64,000 bases of DNA from Scopulariopsis brevicaulis. Its lineage: Eukaryota > Ascomycota > Sordariomycetes > Microascales > Microascaceae. Positions 1 to 12,094 of this stretch are shown here, in pieces. Numbering within the stretch: position 1 is the first letter of the stretch; each line of letters opens with the position of its first letter. Position numbers and translations under genes: made by a program. Location: assembly GCA_017657125.1 (NCBI GenBank), contig JAGFNX010000103.1, positions 227,823 to 291,822 on the forward strand. Direction: 5' to 3'. A model generated the notes under the pieces. That model saw only the letters and a program-made list of their open reading frames with translations, searched no databases and was not told the origin of the DNA.

Positions 1-26
1 TGTCAACCCCTCTTTTAACTTACAAC

Positions 27-458
27 ATGGGCAACGTACGCGCTTTCCCCGGGCTCTGCTGAAACTGGCGCATCGCGGTACTGACACCGTAATAGGGCGC
101 AAAGGCCGCGCAAAAGCGCGAGCGCAACCAGAAGGACAAGAAGGTCGCCAAGTCGCAGCTCAAGGGCGTACGTGCTCCCGCCCTTCCCCTCCCGCATCTC
201 CTCCCCGGACGCAAACGCGCTAACGGTATCGCTCGGTAGAACGTCGCGGCTTGCAACATTGCCTGCGCCATCTGCAAGCAGACCTTCCTCCAGACCGCCA
301 AGGCCCCGATGTATGTCCCGTCCACCCCCTCCGCTCCTCGTTACAGGCAGCTGGTGGAGATGTTACGCAATTACTAATGTTTCCACAGGCTCACGCTCCA
401 CGCCGAGAACAAGCACAGCAAGACCATGGCGGAGTGCTTCCCCGACTTCACGGCTTGA
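27..458 (+). CDS. 4F5/zinc-binding small protein
   Basis: Four exons (27-35, 96-167, 240-310, 389-458) join in phase to 73 aa. The first exon encodes only Met-Gly-Asn; the next starts GAKAAQKRERNQKDKK, the usual opening of fungal small 4F5/At2g23090-like proteins. A C-x2-C pair (ACAICKQTF) and a later His pair (LHAENKH) form a likely C2H2 zinc site, followed by the conserved acidic-aromatic end ECFPDF. Introns carry GTACGC, GTACGT and GTATGT donors; the last has an ACTAAT branch point. The family is nucleic-acid/zinc-binding by annotation; its role is not well defined. The gene converges on the oxygenase downstream; the 288 bp between them show no further gene. Confidence 0.88.
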
Positions 459-746
459 GGGGCTCCGGCTCGCCGGACCCGACCCCGACCGACGGCCCGA
501 GATACTCATCTAGTGACGGGCTGGGAGGGTCGTGGTGAACGGCACTGCTTTGTTATGTCCTGTTATGACTGATTTTGCGGTTTGGGCAGATGTAGCGAGG
601 GCGGCATTAGCGTGGGCGCAACACGAGGGCGTGTAAATGGGATACTATGTTGAATTATCACGATTATGGAGCGCTACCCATGTGACAAACCTGCAAGCCT
701 GCAGTCCAGCCGCCGCCTCGGGAGGGGACAGGGACCTTCCCCCCCT

Positions 747-2052
747 CTACTGAGCTGCAACAGCCGGCGCCCCCGCCTTCAACCTCTCTTGCTCCGCCAG
801 AACATCCGCCAACAGCTCCGGATACCACCTCTCCGCGACATCAGGATGGCTCTTGACCCGATTCCTGAGCGTCGCCTCCCCCAGCGTCTTCGACACGCCC
901 CCCTTCCTAAACGTAAACTCTACATCATCGATCCTCCCGCCCTGCTTCTCCACAACTTTCCTTCTCTCCTCCCTCACCTTCTCGGGCACCTCCCCCACCC
1001 CAACCTTCTCCAGCTCCTCAAAGTCGGTATCCATCTTCACCCCCTGGAAGAACGGGATCGAGAAGCGCGCGCCCGTCCCCGCGGGGGGCGAGAGCACGCG
1101 GTGCGTGGTCGACACGCACACGCCGCGCGTCAGCGCCTCGAGGCCCTGCCCTATCGCCACGACCAGCGTCCCGTCTATCGGCGGGCAGTCGATCCAGTCC
1201 CCCCCGACGTTCTGGACCTGCAGCCCGCGGTGGTGCGACGCCTGCAGGAGGTAGCTCGAGAGCATGCTGTCCTTGTGCGGGCCGACGCCCTGGCCCTGGC
1301 CCGTCAGCCCCAGCTCCGCTAGGTCGGGGTACTTTACGATCTTGAGCTTGTGCTGCTGGTCGGCGTCGAAGTACCGCGCGAAGGCGTCGGGGGGCAGCTC
1401 GATGGCCTCGGCGATGAGCGAGGTGAAGTAGATTGAGATGTCGCCCATGCGCCGCATGTACTCGGCGAAGACGGCGCGGAAGCCCGGGAGGGAGGCCTCG
1501 GCGGGCCACTGGTTGGGGGCCAGGAGATTGTGGTAGGTGGGCGAGGTGGGCGAGGGGAGGGGATGCGTGGTTGAGAGGTCGATTTGCTCGCGGTTGTCGG
1601 TTGCGCCGGCGGTTACTTCGGCCGAGAGGCGGGAGTAGCCGAGGAAGGAGGGGGCGTTCTTCATCTCGATCTTGAGCCTGGAGTACCGTTAGTATTCCAT
1701 GCTCACCCTGATGATTTCCGGCTCGTCCTGGATGAGATTGAGCCCTGGGTAATGAGGGCCTCACGGCTGCGTGTGTCATTGCAGCAATGGACCCGAGGCA
1801 AGCAACCCCCCCTTTCACTCATGGTCAAAGTCGAGATTGGCGAAAGACATACTTCTCCTCAGTGGGCATATCGAAAAACGCCTTCCCAAGCCGAACAACC
1901 TCCGCAAGCTCCCCGTCCGAGATCCCCACGTTCTTCAGGTAAAGGAACCCAACCTCCATCAGCGCGCGCCGCAGCTCCGCCAGGAACCCGGGCTTCGTCT
2001 CCGGGTCCCGCGCCTGCGAGAGGTCGAGGATCGGGATCGATGTGAAGGACAT
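747..2052 (-). CDS. 2-oxoglutarate/Fe(II)-dependent oxygenase (isopenicillin N synthase-like)
   Basis: Exons 2052-1853 and 1677-747 give 376 aa. The first exon holds the non-haem dioxygenase N-terminal domain (IPILDLSQARD start, LMEVGFLYLKN). The junction restores EEKLKIEMKNAPSFLGYS, a stretch conserved in the family. The jelly-roll core has the iron triad His201-x-Asp203 (GPHKDSM) and His259 (STTHRVLS), and the 2-oxoglutarate-binding Arg271 (ARFSIPFF). Such enzymes hydroxylate or desaturate small molecules using 2-oxoglutarate and O2; the substrate cannot be predicted. The 175-nt intron is long for this genome; it contains an inner 60-nt open segment (1707-1766) with splice-like borders, but the 29-nt gap after it is too short for normal splicing. 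No biosynthetic partner genes lie alongside. Confidence 0.9.
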
Positions 2053-2583
2053 GCTTGACAGGCTATTCTCCTGGAATTCCAGGTTGGGTGGGCTATCTGT
2101 GGGAGCGAGGCCTTTTCGTCTCCTTCTCGCTGTCTTTGGGTGGTTGAGTTACTGTAAATGGGCGCCGTGGGTGGGAGGAGCGAGTGAACGCAGACTAGTT
2201 ATAACGGCCCATTAAGGCGGGGTCATCCGGCACCGAATCCGACGCCACCCCTCCGATGTCACTCCCCCGGCCCGAAGGAGGCCAAGACGAGAGCTATGCA
2301 TCCACAAACAAATTCAGCTGAATGGTTGATTTGAATGCATCTACCTGTTTAGATAATAAAAAACAGACCAAAAAGAACCCAAGCTAACATCGAAAGACCA
2401 CTCTCCACCTCCACAAAACACCACTAACCCTAGTGCTAATCGCGTCATAGGCGGACCAAAGCTCGCCGTTTTATGCCAGGCCCCACTGCTTCCCGTACGC
2501 CGTGACCACCTCCGATACCACCCGGGATCACAGCCTCATCCGACCCCTGGCCCGGCCAGCTTTTACCTCTCTAAGGCCATACC
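2053..2583. other. intergenic 2053-2583
   Basis: Holds the promoter of the oxygenase (transcribed leftward from 2052) and the 3' end region of UTP17, including an A-rich stretch around 2355-2380. No coding sequence or RNA gene was recognised. Confidence 0.6.
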
Positions 2584-5500
2584 CTAGGCGGTCGTAGGCA
2601 CCTTCTTCGTCGCGAGCAGGCCCGCAACCTTGTAAAACACGTCCTCAATAGCCGGCATCGCAAACGCCGGCGCAGCATCAAAGATGGCCGCCAACCTCGG
2701 CTGATTAACGACCGCCGGGTGCGCCGCCTCGTCCTCCTCATCCACATCCATCGCATCCCCAGCATCCCCACCCTCCTCGCCCTCCTCATCACTAACCTCA
2801 TCCAACTCAAGCAGCGCCGGCACCTCCGTCTGCCCGACCTCAACCCCCTCAAGCCGCATATCCTCTAGCGGCTGCGCGAGCGCAACCGCCTCCGTGTCGG
2901 TCCCCTCCGCCACCGTCCGCAGCTGCGCCTCGTCGTCCAGGATGAGGAATCCGCTCGACGAGGTGCTAGAGACGAGGCTGAGGACCCGCACGGGGATCCG
3001 CTTCAGGAGCACGGGCGCCGCGCTCTCCGGGCTGAAGACGGCGACCTCGGTACCCGAGGCGAGCGGCATCGCGACGGCGAAGTGCCGCGTCACCTGGTCG
3101 ACCGCAAAGTGCACGCTGTCGACGGCGGTGCGCTTCCCGGGGAGGTTCAGGGCCATGCCGTAGGCGAGCTCGTCAGTGACGACGTCGTGCACCTTGAGGG
3201 TGTCGGAGAGGATAATGAGGTACGGCGAGAGCACCTGCAGCCCCCGGAGCGTCCCAGTCCAGAGCCCATCGAGCACGTTCGTCACATCGCCCGACCGCGC
3301 GTCGATGACGTAGACCCTCCCGTCGTCCGCCGCGCCGAACGCGACGAAGAGTGTGGAGCCGTCCTCCGAGAAGGCGATGCGCCCCTGGTTCTTGGCGCCC
3401 TTCGGGCCGTTGATGCTCTCGACACTGAGCTGGTCGCTGAGCGCGACCATCTGCGCGCAGGTCCACGTCTGCAGAACCTTGCCGTCGTCGGTCGTGACTG
3501 GGACGCCATCCTGCTTCCGGACCTGGGGCCGCCAGATCCGCACCACGCCGTCGTTTCCGATGGTCGCGAACCGCGCCGAAGTGGGGTCCGAGGCGAGGCC
3601 GAATACCGCCTCCGGGGTGTTGGTTACGTGCGGTGAGTTGATACGCGACACCAGGGAGAAGATGTCCGTGTCCGTCTCGTCAGCGCCCACCTCCCAGAAC
3701 TTGAGGTGGATCTCCCGCCTTTCGCGGGTCAGGACGCTCTCCTGATCTTCCCCGAGGGCGAGCGCCTCGTCCTTTCCGGGAGTCCACTCGTCGACGGTGG
3801 CTAGCCACTGCCCGTCATGCGAGAATGCTAGATGGCTGACGAGGGGATCGGTGATGGGCTGGCCCTGGGACGTGATGATGGCATCTGAAGGGTGGGTCCT
3901 GGCAATCGCTTGCTTGGAGATGCTCCTGAATGACTCGAGGTCGACGGACTGAAGGAAGGGAGCCGACGGTGTCCCGCTGGATGTCGTCGCCTGGTCACCA
4001 CTGCCCACGCAGAGGTAGAGCTTTCCTGGTGCATCTGGGCGGAGGGCTGCGGGGACAGAGGACGGGGCCTCACTGGGCTGCCAGACCCGCTCGACCCACT
4101 GGTCCTTGAGGAGCTGGGGATTCCGTGTCGCGGATTGTATGCCGGACACGTAAACAGTGGGCGTCATCTCGGCGGTGGACAGAACCATGACCGAGTTGTC
4201 GTCGAGATGGACAACGTAGGACGAGCCGGAATCGGAAACCACAATGTTCGTAACAACACCTGGGAGATGCGGCAAGAAGGTCATCTTGCTCGTGTCCATC
4301 TGCCAATTCGCCAGCGTGTGCTCGGAACCACCCGAAATCATGTAGTTACCTAGCCGCCATTAGCAACTTGAGTAGAACCCATCGTCTCCGGGGATACATA
4401 CCGTCCTTGGACCACTTAACAGCATGCACGGCTCTCCGGTGCCAGTGGTATTTCCGTCCCACCAGCGCATCCTTGTTGGGCGCGTTGCCCTCCAGGGCCT
4501 CTAGCTTCGCAACGAGATCGTTGTAGAAGTAGATGGAACCCCGCGCGCCGCCCACGAGGACGTCGACGATGGGGAACTTCGAATCCCTCGGCTTGGTCTT
4601 CTCCTTCATAAGGCGACGGCTCTGCTGGGGAGGCCGTATGGTCGCGGCGATCCGCGAATCCAGCGCCGTGATGACATCATTCGTCTCGAAGTGGTAGAAT
4701 GAGTAGGTCAAGTCCGCGACGCTCGTAACCTTAGGCGAGTCGGGGATGCCCACGACTAGCGTCGACTTCGCTGCCGCCAACAGAACATTCGACTCTTCCA
4801 CGAAGTGGAGGCTGTGGATCTGCTCTCCGGAGTGGGCCATGGAGACGAGGGTGTTCGTCTCTCGCTTGTCGCTGTCCACTAGCCCGTCGTAGGCAACCAG
4901 GGAATTCCGTCCGTTCTTCGAATGCTCAGACACCACAAGAACCTCGTGGCTAACCCCTTTTATGCGGATCGGGAGGAGAGTCATGTCCACGGCACTCTTC
5001 GACTCGGTAACCAGCGGGTCCCCCTGCACCGATCCGGTCGTCCAATCGATTGACCATATCCTACCATCGGAGCAGGCAACCCACAGAAGGTTGCTCGATT
5101 GGGGAGACAGCGCGGTCGCAACGACCCTGAAAGAGTCCTTGTGGGTAGGGGTAATCGGTATACGGCGTAGGAGTAGCGAGTCGGCGGTGGTGTACACTTG
5201 GATGGACGTCGAGTATGCTAGGATCAGGTATCTGGAAGTCGCAGTTAGCGCACCGCATCGTCGGCCACAGGTTTCGCAGCCCGAGCGTACCTCTCGTCCG
5301 GAGTCATGATAGGGTCGATGTCGGAGATCCTTCCACCCAGGGGCCGCGACACAGTCCAGCCGGTAGCTTGCGTATCGTCCTGCTTGCCCTTGACGGGGCT
5401 CTTGGGCGCAGGCTCCTGGCTCTTAGCAACGGGCTGGAGCGCCGAAGCCTCGCTCTTCACATCCTCCGCCGTGCTGTCCGGGATAACCTTCCCCGGGCTA

Positions 5501-5637
5501 CTTAGGAGCCCATTGGCCTCTTCCCTCTGCTTCTTCACGCGCTTCAGCCCATGTTTCGCCTGTCGCTCAACCTCCGCCAAGTCCCTCTTCCGCTTGTTCG
5601 GCCGGTCGCGGCGCTTGGAGTCGGGGTTCGCGGTCAT
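2584..5637 (-). CDS. UTP17: WD40 protein of the small-subunit processome, UTP17/NAN1 (WDR75)
   Basis: Exons 5637-5291, 5231-4402 and 4349-2584 give 980 aa. The head is basic (KRRDRPNKRKRD), suiting a nucleolar protein. WD40/beta-propeller segments follow: YLILAYSTSIQVYTT, LWVACSDGRIWSIDW, KYHWHRRAVHAVKWSKDG, YMISGGSEHTLANWQMD. An acidic tail (SDEEGEEGGDAGDAMDVDEE) precedes the C-terminus. In yeast, UTP17/NAN1 belongs to the t-UTP/UTP-A complex, which binds nascent 35S pre-rRNA and couples Pol I transcription to 18S processing. The ACTAC-x-W-type junction across the 52-nt second intron (KDG|NYMISGGS) fits the family. The gene is divergent from RPB10 across 343 bp, which carries an RRPE-like element. 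Confidence 0.88.
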
Positions 5638-5980
5638 TGCGTCTCGTACGGGTGATTCTCGTCGCCGTCGGTGATATACTGGTTTTCGGGTCCCAAGAAA
5701 AATGCCGTCCTACAAATGCCCTCGTCCAGCACGTTGCAGAGGCGTCGCTGCTAGAAAAGTTTCTGGCCCTCATGGTGGATGCATGGCGGTCCCCACCCAA
5801 AAAATTTCCAGGCACGATAAGATAAGCGGGTAAACTTCGCCCTTTATCGCCGAACTCTTTTTTTCCTCTCCATCGCCATCTTTTCGAGCTTGTCGAGAGA
5901 TCGCCCTTGACTTGGATCCTCGCTCGACGGTATCGCATACCCCGTAACATCCGAATCGCCGCGCATCCTCTGTCGTCAAG
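5638..5980. promoter_or_regulatory. shared divergent promoter of UTP17 and RPB10
   Basis: These 343 bp separate the two start codons, so both promoters must lie here. A T-rich stretch (about 5848-5885) precedes the RPB10 start. An RRPE-like AAAAAATTT is at 5799-5807. Co-regulation is inferred from arrangement and shared function in ribosome/RNA polymerase supply. Confidence 0.6.
5799..5807. promoter_or_regulatory. RRPE-like motif (AAAAAATTT)
   Basis: Matches the core of the ribosomal RNA processing element (AAAAATTT) known from promoters of ribosome-biogenesis genes in yeasts. It sits between UTP17 and RPB10. No PAC box (GCGATGAG) was found next to it, so the assignment rests on one short motif. 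Confidence 0.35.
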
Positions 5981-6410
5981 ATGATTATCCCTATCCGCTG
6001 CTTCTCGTGTGGCAAGGTAAGCTCGACGCGTTTCCTTCAGTATCGCGACTAGATGCTCACATGCGACAGGTTGTCGGTGATCTGTGGGAGCGCTACCTCC
6101 GGCTCCTCGACGAAGGCCAGAACGATGGGTAAGCCTTACCTTGGGTCCCGGGGCTTGTCTCCCTGTGAACTGTTACTAACAGCTTGAAAGTGACGCCATG
6201 GATCAGCTCGGCCTCCGGAGGTACTGCTGCCGCCGCATGGTGATGACCCACGTCGACCTTGTCGAGAAGCTTCTCAAGTAAGCGCCCGTCCCAGATCGCG
6301 CATCGCATACGATTGAGTTCTTGGGAATCTACAAGAACGAATATTAACCCATCCTCTTTAGGTACACCCCCGACGGCCGCGACCAGAGGAAGAACCAGCT
6401 CAAGGACTAA
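5981..6410 (+). CDS. RPB10: RNA polymerases I, II and III subunit RPB10 (ABC10-beta)
   Basis: Four exons (5981-6016, 6070-6128, 6191-6277, 6362-6410) give 76 aa, against 70 in yeast. The start MIIPIRCFSCGK carries the first zinc pair, C-x2-C. The second pair is the adjacent cysteines in RRYCCRRMVMTHVDL, near-invariant in the family. The protein binds one zinc and helps anchor RPB3/RPB11-type subunits in all three nuclear polymerases. The splice phases rebuild GQNDGDAMDQLGL and EKLLKYTP exactly. The exons are too short to be seen as open frames on their own. It is divergent from UTP17. Confidence 0.96.
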
Positions 6411-7756
6411 GCCTGCCTCGACGGTCCAACACGATGATGTTTTATGCATTGCCCGGCGTTCTGGTTTTTGATCGAATATCCGCGATTTGGATTGGGTTGG
6501 CTGGGTTTGGTGTGGGAGGCATGGACTTGGAGGAAGGCCGTGGCATGGAGACCGGTGGCTGGAATGCACACTGATAGTGTTCCGCCACGACACCAGAAAT
6601 TGCCACTAAAGCAGAATTTCGATGTCTGGTTCCTATCACGGCTCTATATAAAAAGGGATATGCGCTTTGGTGCCCGGCCTGTCCCAATCCAGTCCGGGTC
6701 TCCAAAATCCCCTTGCTGCAGGCCGATGGTGCGTTTCGGGCGCGGCTTGACATCTACGCGAAGCTCGTGTCCGTCCTGGAAGTCACATAGCGGAAATGAC
6801 AGGCGAAGTGGTCGACAGGATAGCCTAGGCCCTCGGCGAGGCACTAGTGCTCGCGATACATAGGCCTGTCTCATGACAGTGTCTAAGCTGGCGTGCTCTA
6901 CGGCTTTGGTATGAGTTACGGCACGAACACAGCCATGTGAATGACCTTTGTCGCAACCAGCAGGGGCTACCTGCGCCCTGCTCAATTCAAGAACCAGGAA
7001 CTCGTCCGCATCTACGTTAATTTCCACTACTGGCTATCCCTACCTATAAGTGTGTACCATGATAGGAAGTGTTATACCTGTCAAGTAAATCAAATAGAGG
7101 CACAACTGCCCTAGGAATGCTTTCGGTGTGACTCTTTCCGTAGGACGCTTATCGCCATATCTCAATCAGGTTCTAGAGAATCAGAACCAGAGGCACGGGA
7201 CCTATACCGTTTGTGCCGCCGCACCCTGATCCATTAAGCCGTCGGGCCGTCCTCGCACTCAAGCGGTAGAATAAGTAAGGCGCAGTAGCTCAGTCCGCGA
7301 TGTGTAATATCTGGAGAGGCTTAAGCACGTCTAGGCCTGACTTAATTGGGCACAGACACCGTGGAGCATACCTCGTGACAAGGAGAGATATCTTTAACAC
7401 CCTATATCCGCATCCATCGAGACATCCATGTCCATCCATATCCACATTTAGCCCTAGGTTATCTCTACCTCAGTACGCGCCATGCCTTTATTGCCAATCA
7501 GCTGGCCTGGCGGTGTTCTTTGTATAACTGCACCGCTGCCGGTAGATGCTACCAATAAAGCGAAGCCGCCCCTACAACGTATAGGAATGGCCGTGGGTTA
7601 GTATTACCAGTCGGACGCTCTCCCATCACATCCCCGGCGTGAAATCGTGCCCTTGGCAGAAGTTGTGAGCTCATCATATAATGTCGCCAGTTGAACGTCT
7701 AGCAGTCAGAGCTCCGCAGACCTAATAGGAAAGCGTTAGACTGCGAAATTCAACAG
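6411..7756. other. intergenic 6411-7756
   Basis: Begins with the RPB10 3' untranslated region. A TATA-like TCTATATAAAAAG lies near 6640-6655. A 127-codon open frame on the minus strand (7027-6644) begins MEINVDADEFLVLELSR but shows no recognised domain. The rest is less GC-rich than the genes and appears non-coding. Confidence 0.4.
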
Positions 7757-7847
7757 GTCGGGGTAGCTCAGCTGGGAGAGCGTTCGACTGAAGCATGACT
7801 TCAGACGTGATTTCGAAAGGTCGGGTGTTCGATCCACCCCCACGACA
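7757..7847 (+). tRNA. tRNA-Phe (GAA) with intron
   Basis: Acceptor GTCGGGG (7757-7763) pairs with CCACGAC (7840-7846) with one mispair at position 5-68; the discriminator base is A7847. The D arm is GCTC-loop-GAGC. The anticodon stem TTCGA/TCGAA encloses loop CTGAAG..T with anticodon GAA at 7790-7792. An 18-nt intron (7794-7811) follows the base after the anticodon and contains CTTCAG, complementary to the anticodon loop as expected. T arm GGGTG-TTCGATC-CACCC. The mature length is 73 nt. T-runs at 7852-7856 and 7859-7864 form the Pol III terminator. Confidence 0.94.
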
Positions 7848-7851
7848 ATCC

Positions 7852-7864
7852 TTTTTGCTTTTTT
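7852..7864 (+). terminator. Pol III terminator of tRNA-Phe
   Basis: Two T-runs (five and six T) start five bases after the tRNA discriminator base, the usual position and form of a fungal Pol III stop signal. A longer T-rich tract follows at about 7912-7942. Confidence 0.8.
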
Positions 7865-10800
7865 ACCGTCCCCTTAGCGCTCTTTTCTGTTTTCTTACCA
7901 CCCTCGCGACGCCTTTTCTTTTTTTTTTCTTTTTTTTTTTTTAAAGGATAAGTAAGTATCACGGTGACAGCTCACGGTATTAATTATTTTTACATAAGTT
8001 GGCCGTCGTGGTTAGCCGCTAAATAGGAGAGAATAGGACAGTCGCCAAGCACAAAGGGAAAAAGAGAATTGGCACATCAAGGGCCCTTAGACCGGTACCG
8101 AACTGTCGGGTTTGGAGCAGACGTGTGATTCGTAGCGTTAGGCCCGCTCGGGCGGTTAAAGTTACTTGATGGAGGGAGGGGGAAATGGTAGCGCCGCTGG
8201 CATCGAGCGCGTTCATATTTCTGCCCGACCGGCGACCGGGCTAATTCTCGAACTCTTTCCGTTTTATTTATTTCTTCTTAGTCGGGATTGAGAAGTCGCG
8301 AGACGGTAACGGATCTAGGATAGGAGCGGTCAAGATCATCGTCGCATATCTAGCCGCTTGGCATTATACCAGGCGTTTGTCTGGCAGGTTTCTTGGTTCC
8401 ATTGAGAACATGGCTGCGTTCGAAAATAAGCAGTTGTTCGCCAAATTTTTAAAAGAGCGGTTAAGGTCTGCTTTCGGAGCTTGACGTCCGTCCGTGTGGA
8501 ACCTCGAGTGCCGGGTAGGGAAGCTGTTTTCGGTGGAATGGTTCGCATCGCGAGGCCATGCAGCATCTTGGATGTTTTAGTACTGGCCTGCTTCATAGAC
8601 AAGTCCGATGGGCTGAAATCATGAATGATATGGAAGCCAGTAAATACATGTACCCTCCATTTTGGTGGGTCAAGAGCTGCCAACATATTCATCCCGCCGG
8701 CGACGCCTAACAAGCGGGCATCCTGGACGCGCTTGTGCCAACACCTTCCCAGCTCAACAACACTCGCGTCATTCTCGCTTGCGAAATAGTGTCCAGTTTG
8801 CGGTAGGGAGGGAGGAGCAGCGGCTAGCTTCACCGGTTTGTTAAGTCGTTGGCATCGGACCTCGCTTGGCGAACAAGTGGCGTCTATGGCCAGGTAGGTC
8901 GGCAGAGAGGAGAGCGGGGTTGACGGCCATGCTCGACGTATTAGATCCGCAAAGGCCTCACCCCCTTGTAACTTGGAGACCGTGGAATCTGCGTCTAACA
9001 TATTAACACTCACGCTTGCCGCGGCTGGTAGGCCGAGGGTTCGCGGTAACCCGGCGGAAGAGACATGGATTTCGGCGCCTATGCAAGCCTCGAGGTGGCA
9101 AGACGGTAAGAACCTTATCGAAGGGTTACGCGAGGCACACAAATCTCAGCTTGCAAGGATTGTGGGAACACAAGACCGGGCCGTCGGGCAGGCAAGGGCC
9201 GCACCTTTGCTGTGCGGTGCGGCACGCTCGGGTTGGCAGTTAGTACGACGTGCTTCCCGGGGCCTGGCGGGAGATTCTCGTCCACACATCACATGTGACG
9301 GAGTGAAGCCGGTTACATCGCTAGTCGGCGGCTCTTTCGCTTCTAATCCTTCGGACCAAATTCTTAACTCGAAAGTGCGCCTCGCGGACGACCTTGGCTG
9401 CTTCATGATGAGTACACGGATGAGTTCAGTGTTCAGAGGGTGGGACCGAGCCCGAATCGACGAGCAGTCGGTCTATGTGGAGCCCGCTCTCACGAAGAGG
9501 GCCCCGCTTCCGCACGAGCCACGGCGGAGCAACGTCCGGGTTCCGTGTGGGTCCTCTTCGGGCCCTGTCAGAGGCGGAATAGCCGCCGTGCGATTTGGTG
9601 TGCCCGCTTTTGCGCATGTCGCCCCCGCCTTCTCGATCCTGTCCTGCGCTGGTTCGATAGCCCGGCCCTCGGGCCACACTGTCGGTTATACAGTAGGCGG
9701 TAGTTGTTGTTCATGGTGAGGCAGACAGAGAGGATCCCACGAATCCGGGTGAAATGCAGTCTACGGGAGACCGGGAAACGAGCAGCAAAGTACTCTGTGC
9801 GACCGGCCACCTGGCTCCGAGGACAGTAAGACCCCTAATGGGGTTGGTCACTGTCTCATCCTTGCTGTCGGAGCTCAGTCATTTCCACACGCTTGGGATG
9901 AGCTAGATCGCTTTCGGATGGGGAGGGATTGGAACCCTGCCAGGTGTCTCAACCTCAGGTCCGTCCCGCACAAACCAGTAAGCTGGTCGATCAGCTGGCC
10001 GCGCGGAATTAGCCTGACCACTCGCGCAGAGGCGTTCGAATAACCCGGCGATGAGAACATGGACGAATCGAAGAGGTCTCCACCAAGATCGAGCCCGCTT
10101 CATCGGAATCTCCCGTCCATCTTGGGTCGCCAACTGTTAACCAATGCATTCGACGCATATAAGGAGCAGGTAACTCTCTTCCAGCGAACGAAAAGAAAAG
10201 AGCGACCGAGACCGTTCACTCCGGCCCAAGGCATAGAGTGACTTCGCCCGCTTTCACGGTCGCGGGCAAATTTCCCTCTGGGCAAAGTACCCCGAGTGCC
10301 TGCAGGTTAAGCGCCGACGCAACCTGCAGCCCACCGCCCATCAAGATTTCCTCGACCCTGACTGGCCAGTCTTCCTTGACAAAGAGAAACGACGCGCATT
10401 GTCTGCATTCGGGCGAGTGTCTTCCTGCCTGGCCGAAGAGCTTCCGTCCGCCAGTTCTGTTCGCATCCCATTGACCCGCTCTCGTCGAGCGCCAGAGAAG
10501 TGAGATGGGCCGTGCCCCATGACCGGGCCCGCCGCTGCAAGGAGGCTGGACGGAGAAGAATCCCCTCTGCAGCCTCTGTCCAGCGTGGGTGATAACCAAC
10601 GGCCGTACCTCAATCCGTGTCGTGGCGGGCTGTTCGAGAAGCATCGGCGCCTTGGGAAAGTCTTCCATCCCTTTTTCCATATGCAAGGGTTCATCTTCGC
10701 GCCACGAGGCTTCGATTCAATGGTGCATTCAGGTTGAAGATGATCCAAGTGGTGTTTCGGTCATTTTCTGATGAAGCGACGAGCCCAGGAACTAATCTTT

Positions 10801-12094
10801 CTAGGGACACCGATGGACTTGAAATCGGACGGGATTGCTCGGTAGATGCCTGGGTGGAGTCCATGACCGGGAGCTACGCCTTCCATCGCCCGTTCAGGCG
10901 GGGTGGACCCGCACCCGCCCTGACGCCGACGAGGAAGGAACGACCGGGGTCAGTGGGTACAGAGCTGGCGCAAGGAATACAGTGTTAAAACTGGGTACGG
11001 CCCCTCTTCAAGGGTCGTTCCCGCCAGGAAACTGATTCCTTCCATGCAACGTGCTTGTACGCACTGTGAACCCGGGTACTCCCCGTGGACCTGCTCGAGC
11101 CATGAGCAACACCCCCGTTCTCGCGCGTCGTGCAGGTTGCAGGTGAGTGAGCAACATGAGTACCATAGCTGTTTCTTGCCTAATATTATCTGCGGCTTGC
11201 CCCCGTGGAAGCCAGACCTCGACTGTACGACACCCGTGTCTCACCTCGCTCTCCAATATCGAGATAGTTGCCATTTCATCATTTCCTCAACCGTTATCCG
11301 ACCTCAATTACATCCAACCCCAGTTGTGTGGCAGATCTGACTGCAACGGCCGCATCCTCCTATCTCCCGCTTCTCCACCCGCCCTCCGCCTTTGGGTTCC
11401 CCTCAGCTACCCGCTGACAGCATCGCCACATCCCATTTTGGCTCCCATCAGCTTTAGGCCAGGACCCAGCGACTCTATCGTGATCGACTCTCCGATCCCC
11501 ATCGCCGCAGGGCTTCATCCCGACAATCTAGCGTCCACAACATCGAACGCATGAAGGCCGGGCTTGTGGAGTGGGTGCTGCCGTGTTGACGACCCCAGGA
11601 GCTTTTCCCACACCAACAACTCCTCAGCTTCCCGAACCCTCGATTCCTATCGCCAACCATTACATCACGCCGAACAGACCCGGCGCCTCGGGCTCTCCAT
11701 AGCCTTCGCTTCGCTGCCGGACTTGGCCCTGTTCTCGAATTCAGCCTCGACTTTGTCATTAGCGGGGGGTGGCCGGGAGATTCGCGACCTCACCTGAAGC
11801 CCTTACGCCCAAGCGCCACATAACCGCAGTTACAGCGGCCTTCCTCGAGGCCGCATCAAAGCCTAGTCCAATACACCCCTGCAACCCGCCTCGTGGGAAT
11901 CATAAAAGGACGACACACCATTGCAGTAGCCGCATCGTCCACTGGGCAGACCCCGACTCTCCATTCGCTTCGTCGCAATTAAGCCATGGCTCTCGAAGCC
12001 CCGTTGAGATCATCGACTGGAAGCCTACTATCCGCATTTTCCCCACTCGGCGAGATGTTAGTGTCGTTTCCGTCTTTTTCTCGAGAAAAGCAGG
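7865..12094. other. gene-poor interval 7865-12094
   Basis: No gene recognised over about 4.2 kb. A T tract lies at 7912-7942. The longest frames (minus 9142-8336, 268 codons; plus 8973-9719, 248 codons) overlap each other on opposite strands, have mixed codon third positions and match no family I know. The last kilobase is pyrimidine-rich and probably includes the promoter and leader of the gene starting at 12212. Confidence 0.4.

Noticed and set aside
6644..7027. 127-codon minus frame starting MEINVDADEFLVLELSR
   Set aside because: The opening looks coding, but the remainder is Arg/Pro-rich, matches nothing known to me and has no splice support.
8336..9719. Overlapping frames of 268 (minus) and 248 (plus) codons
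   Set aside because: They overlap on opposite strands, lack domains and codon bias, and have no splice or start context.
9912..10000. tRNA-like T-arm on the minus strand (GGGTTCCAATCCC)
   Set aside because: No matching acceptor stem, D arm or anticodon arm could be fitted on either side.
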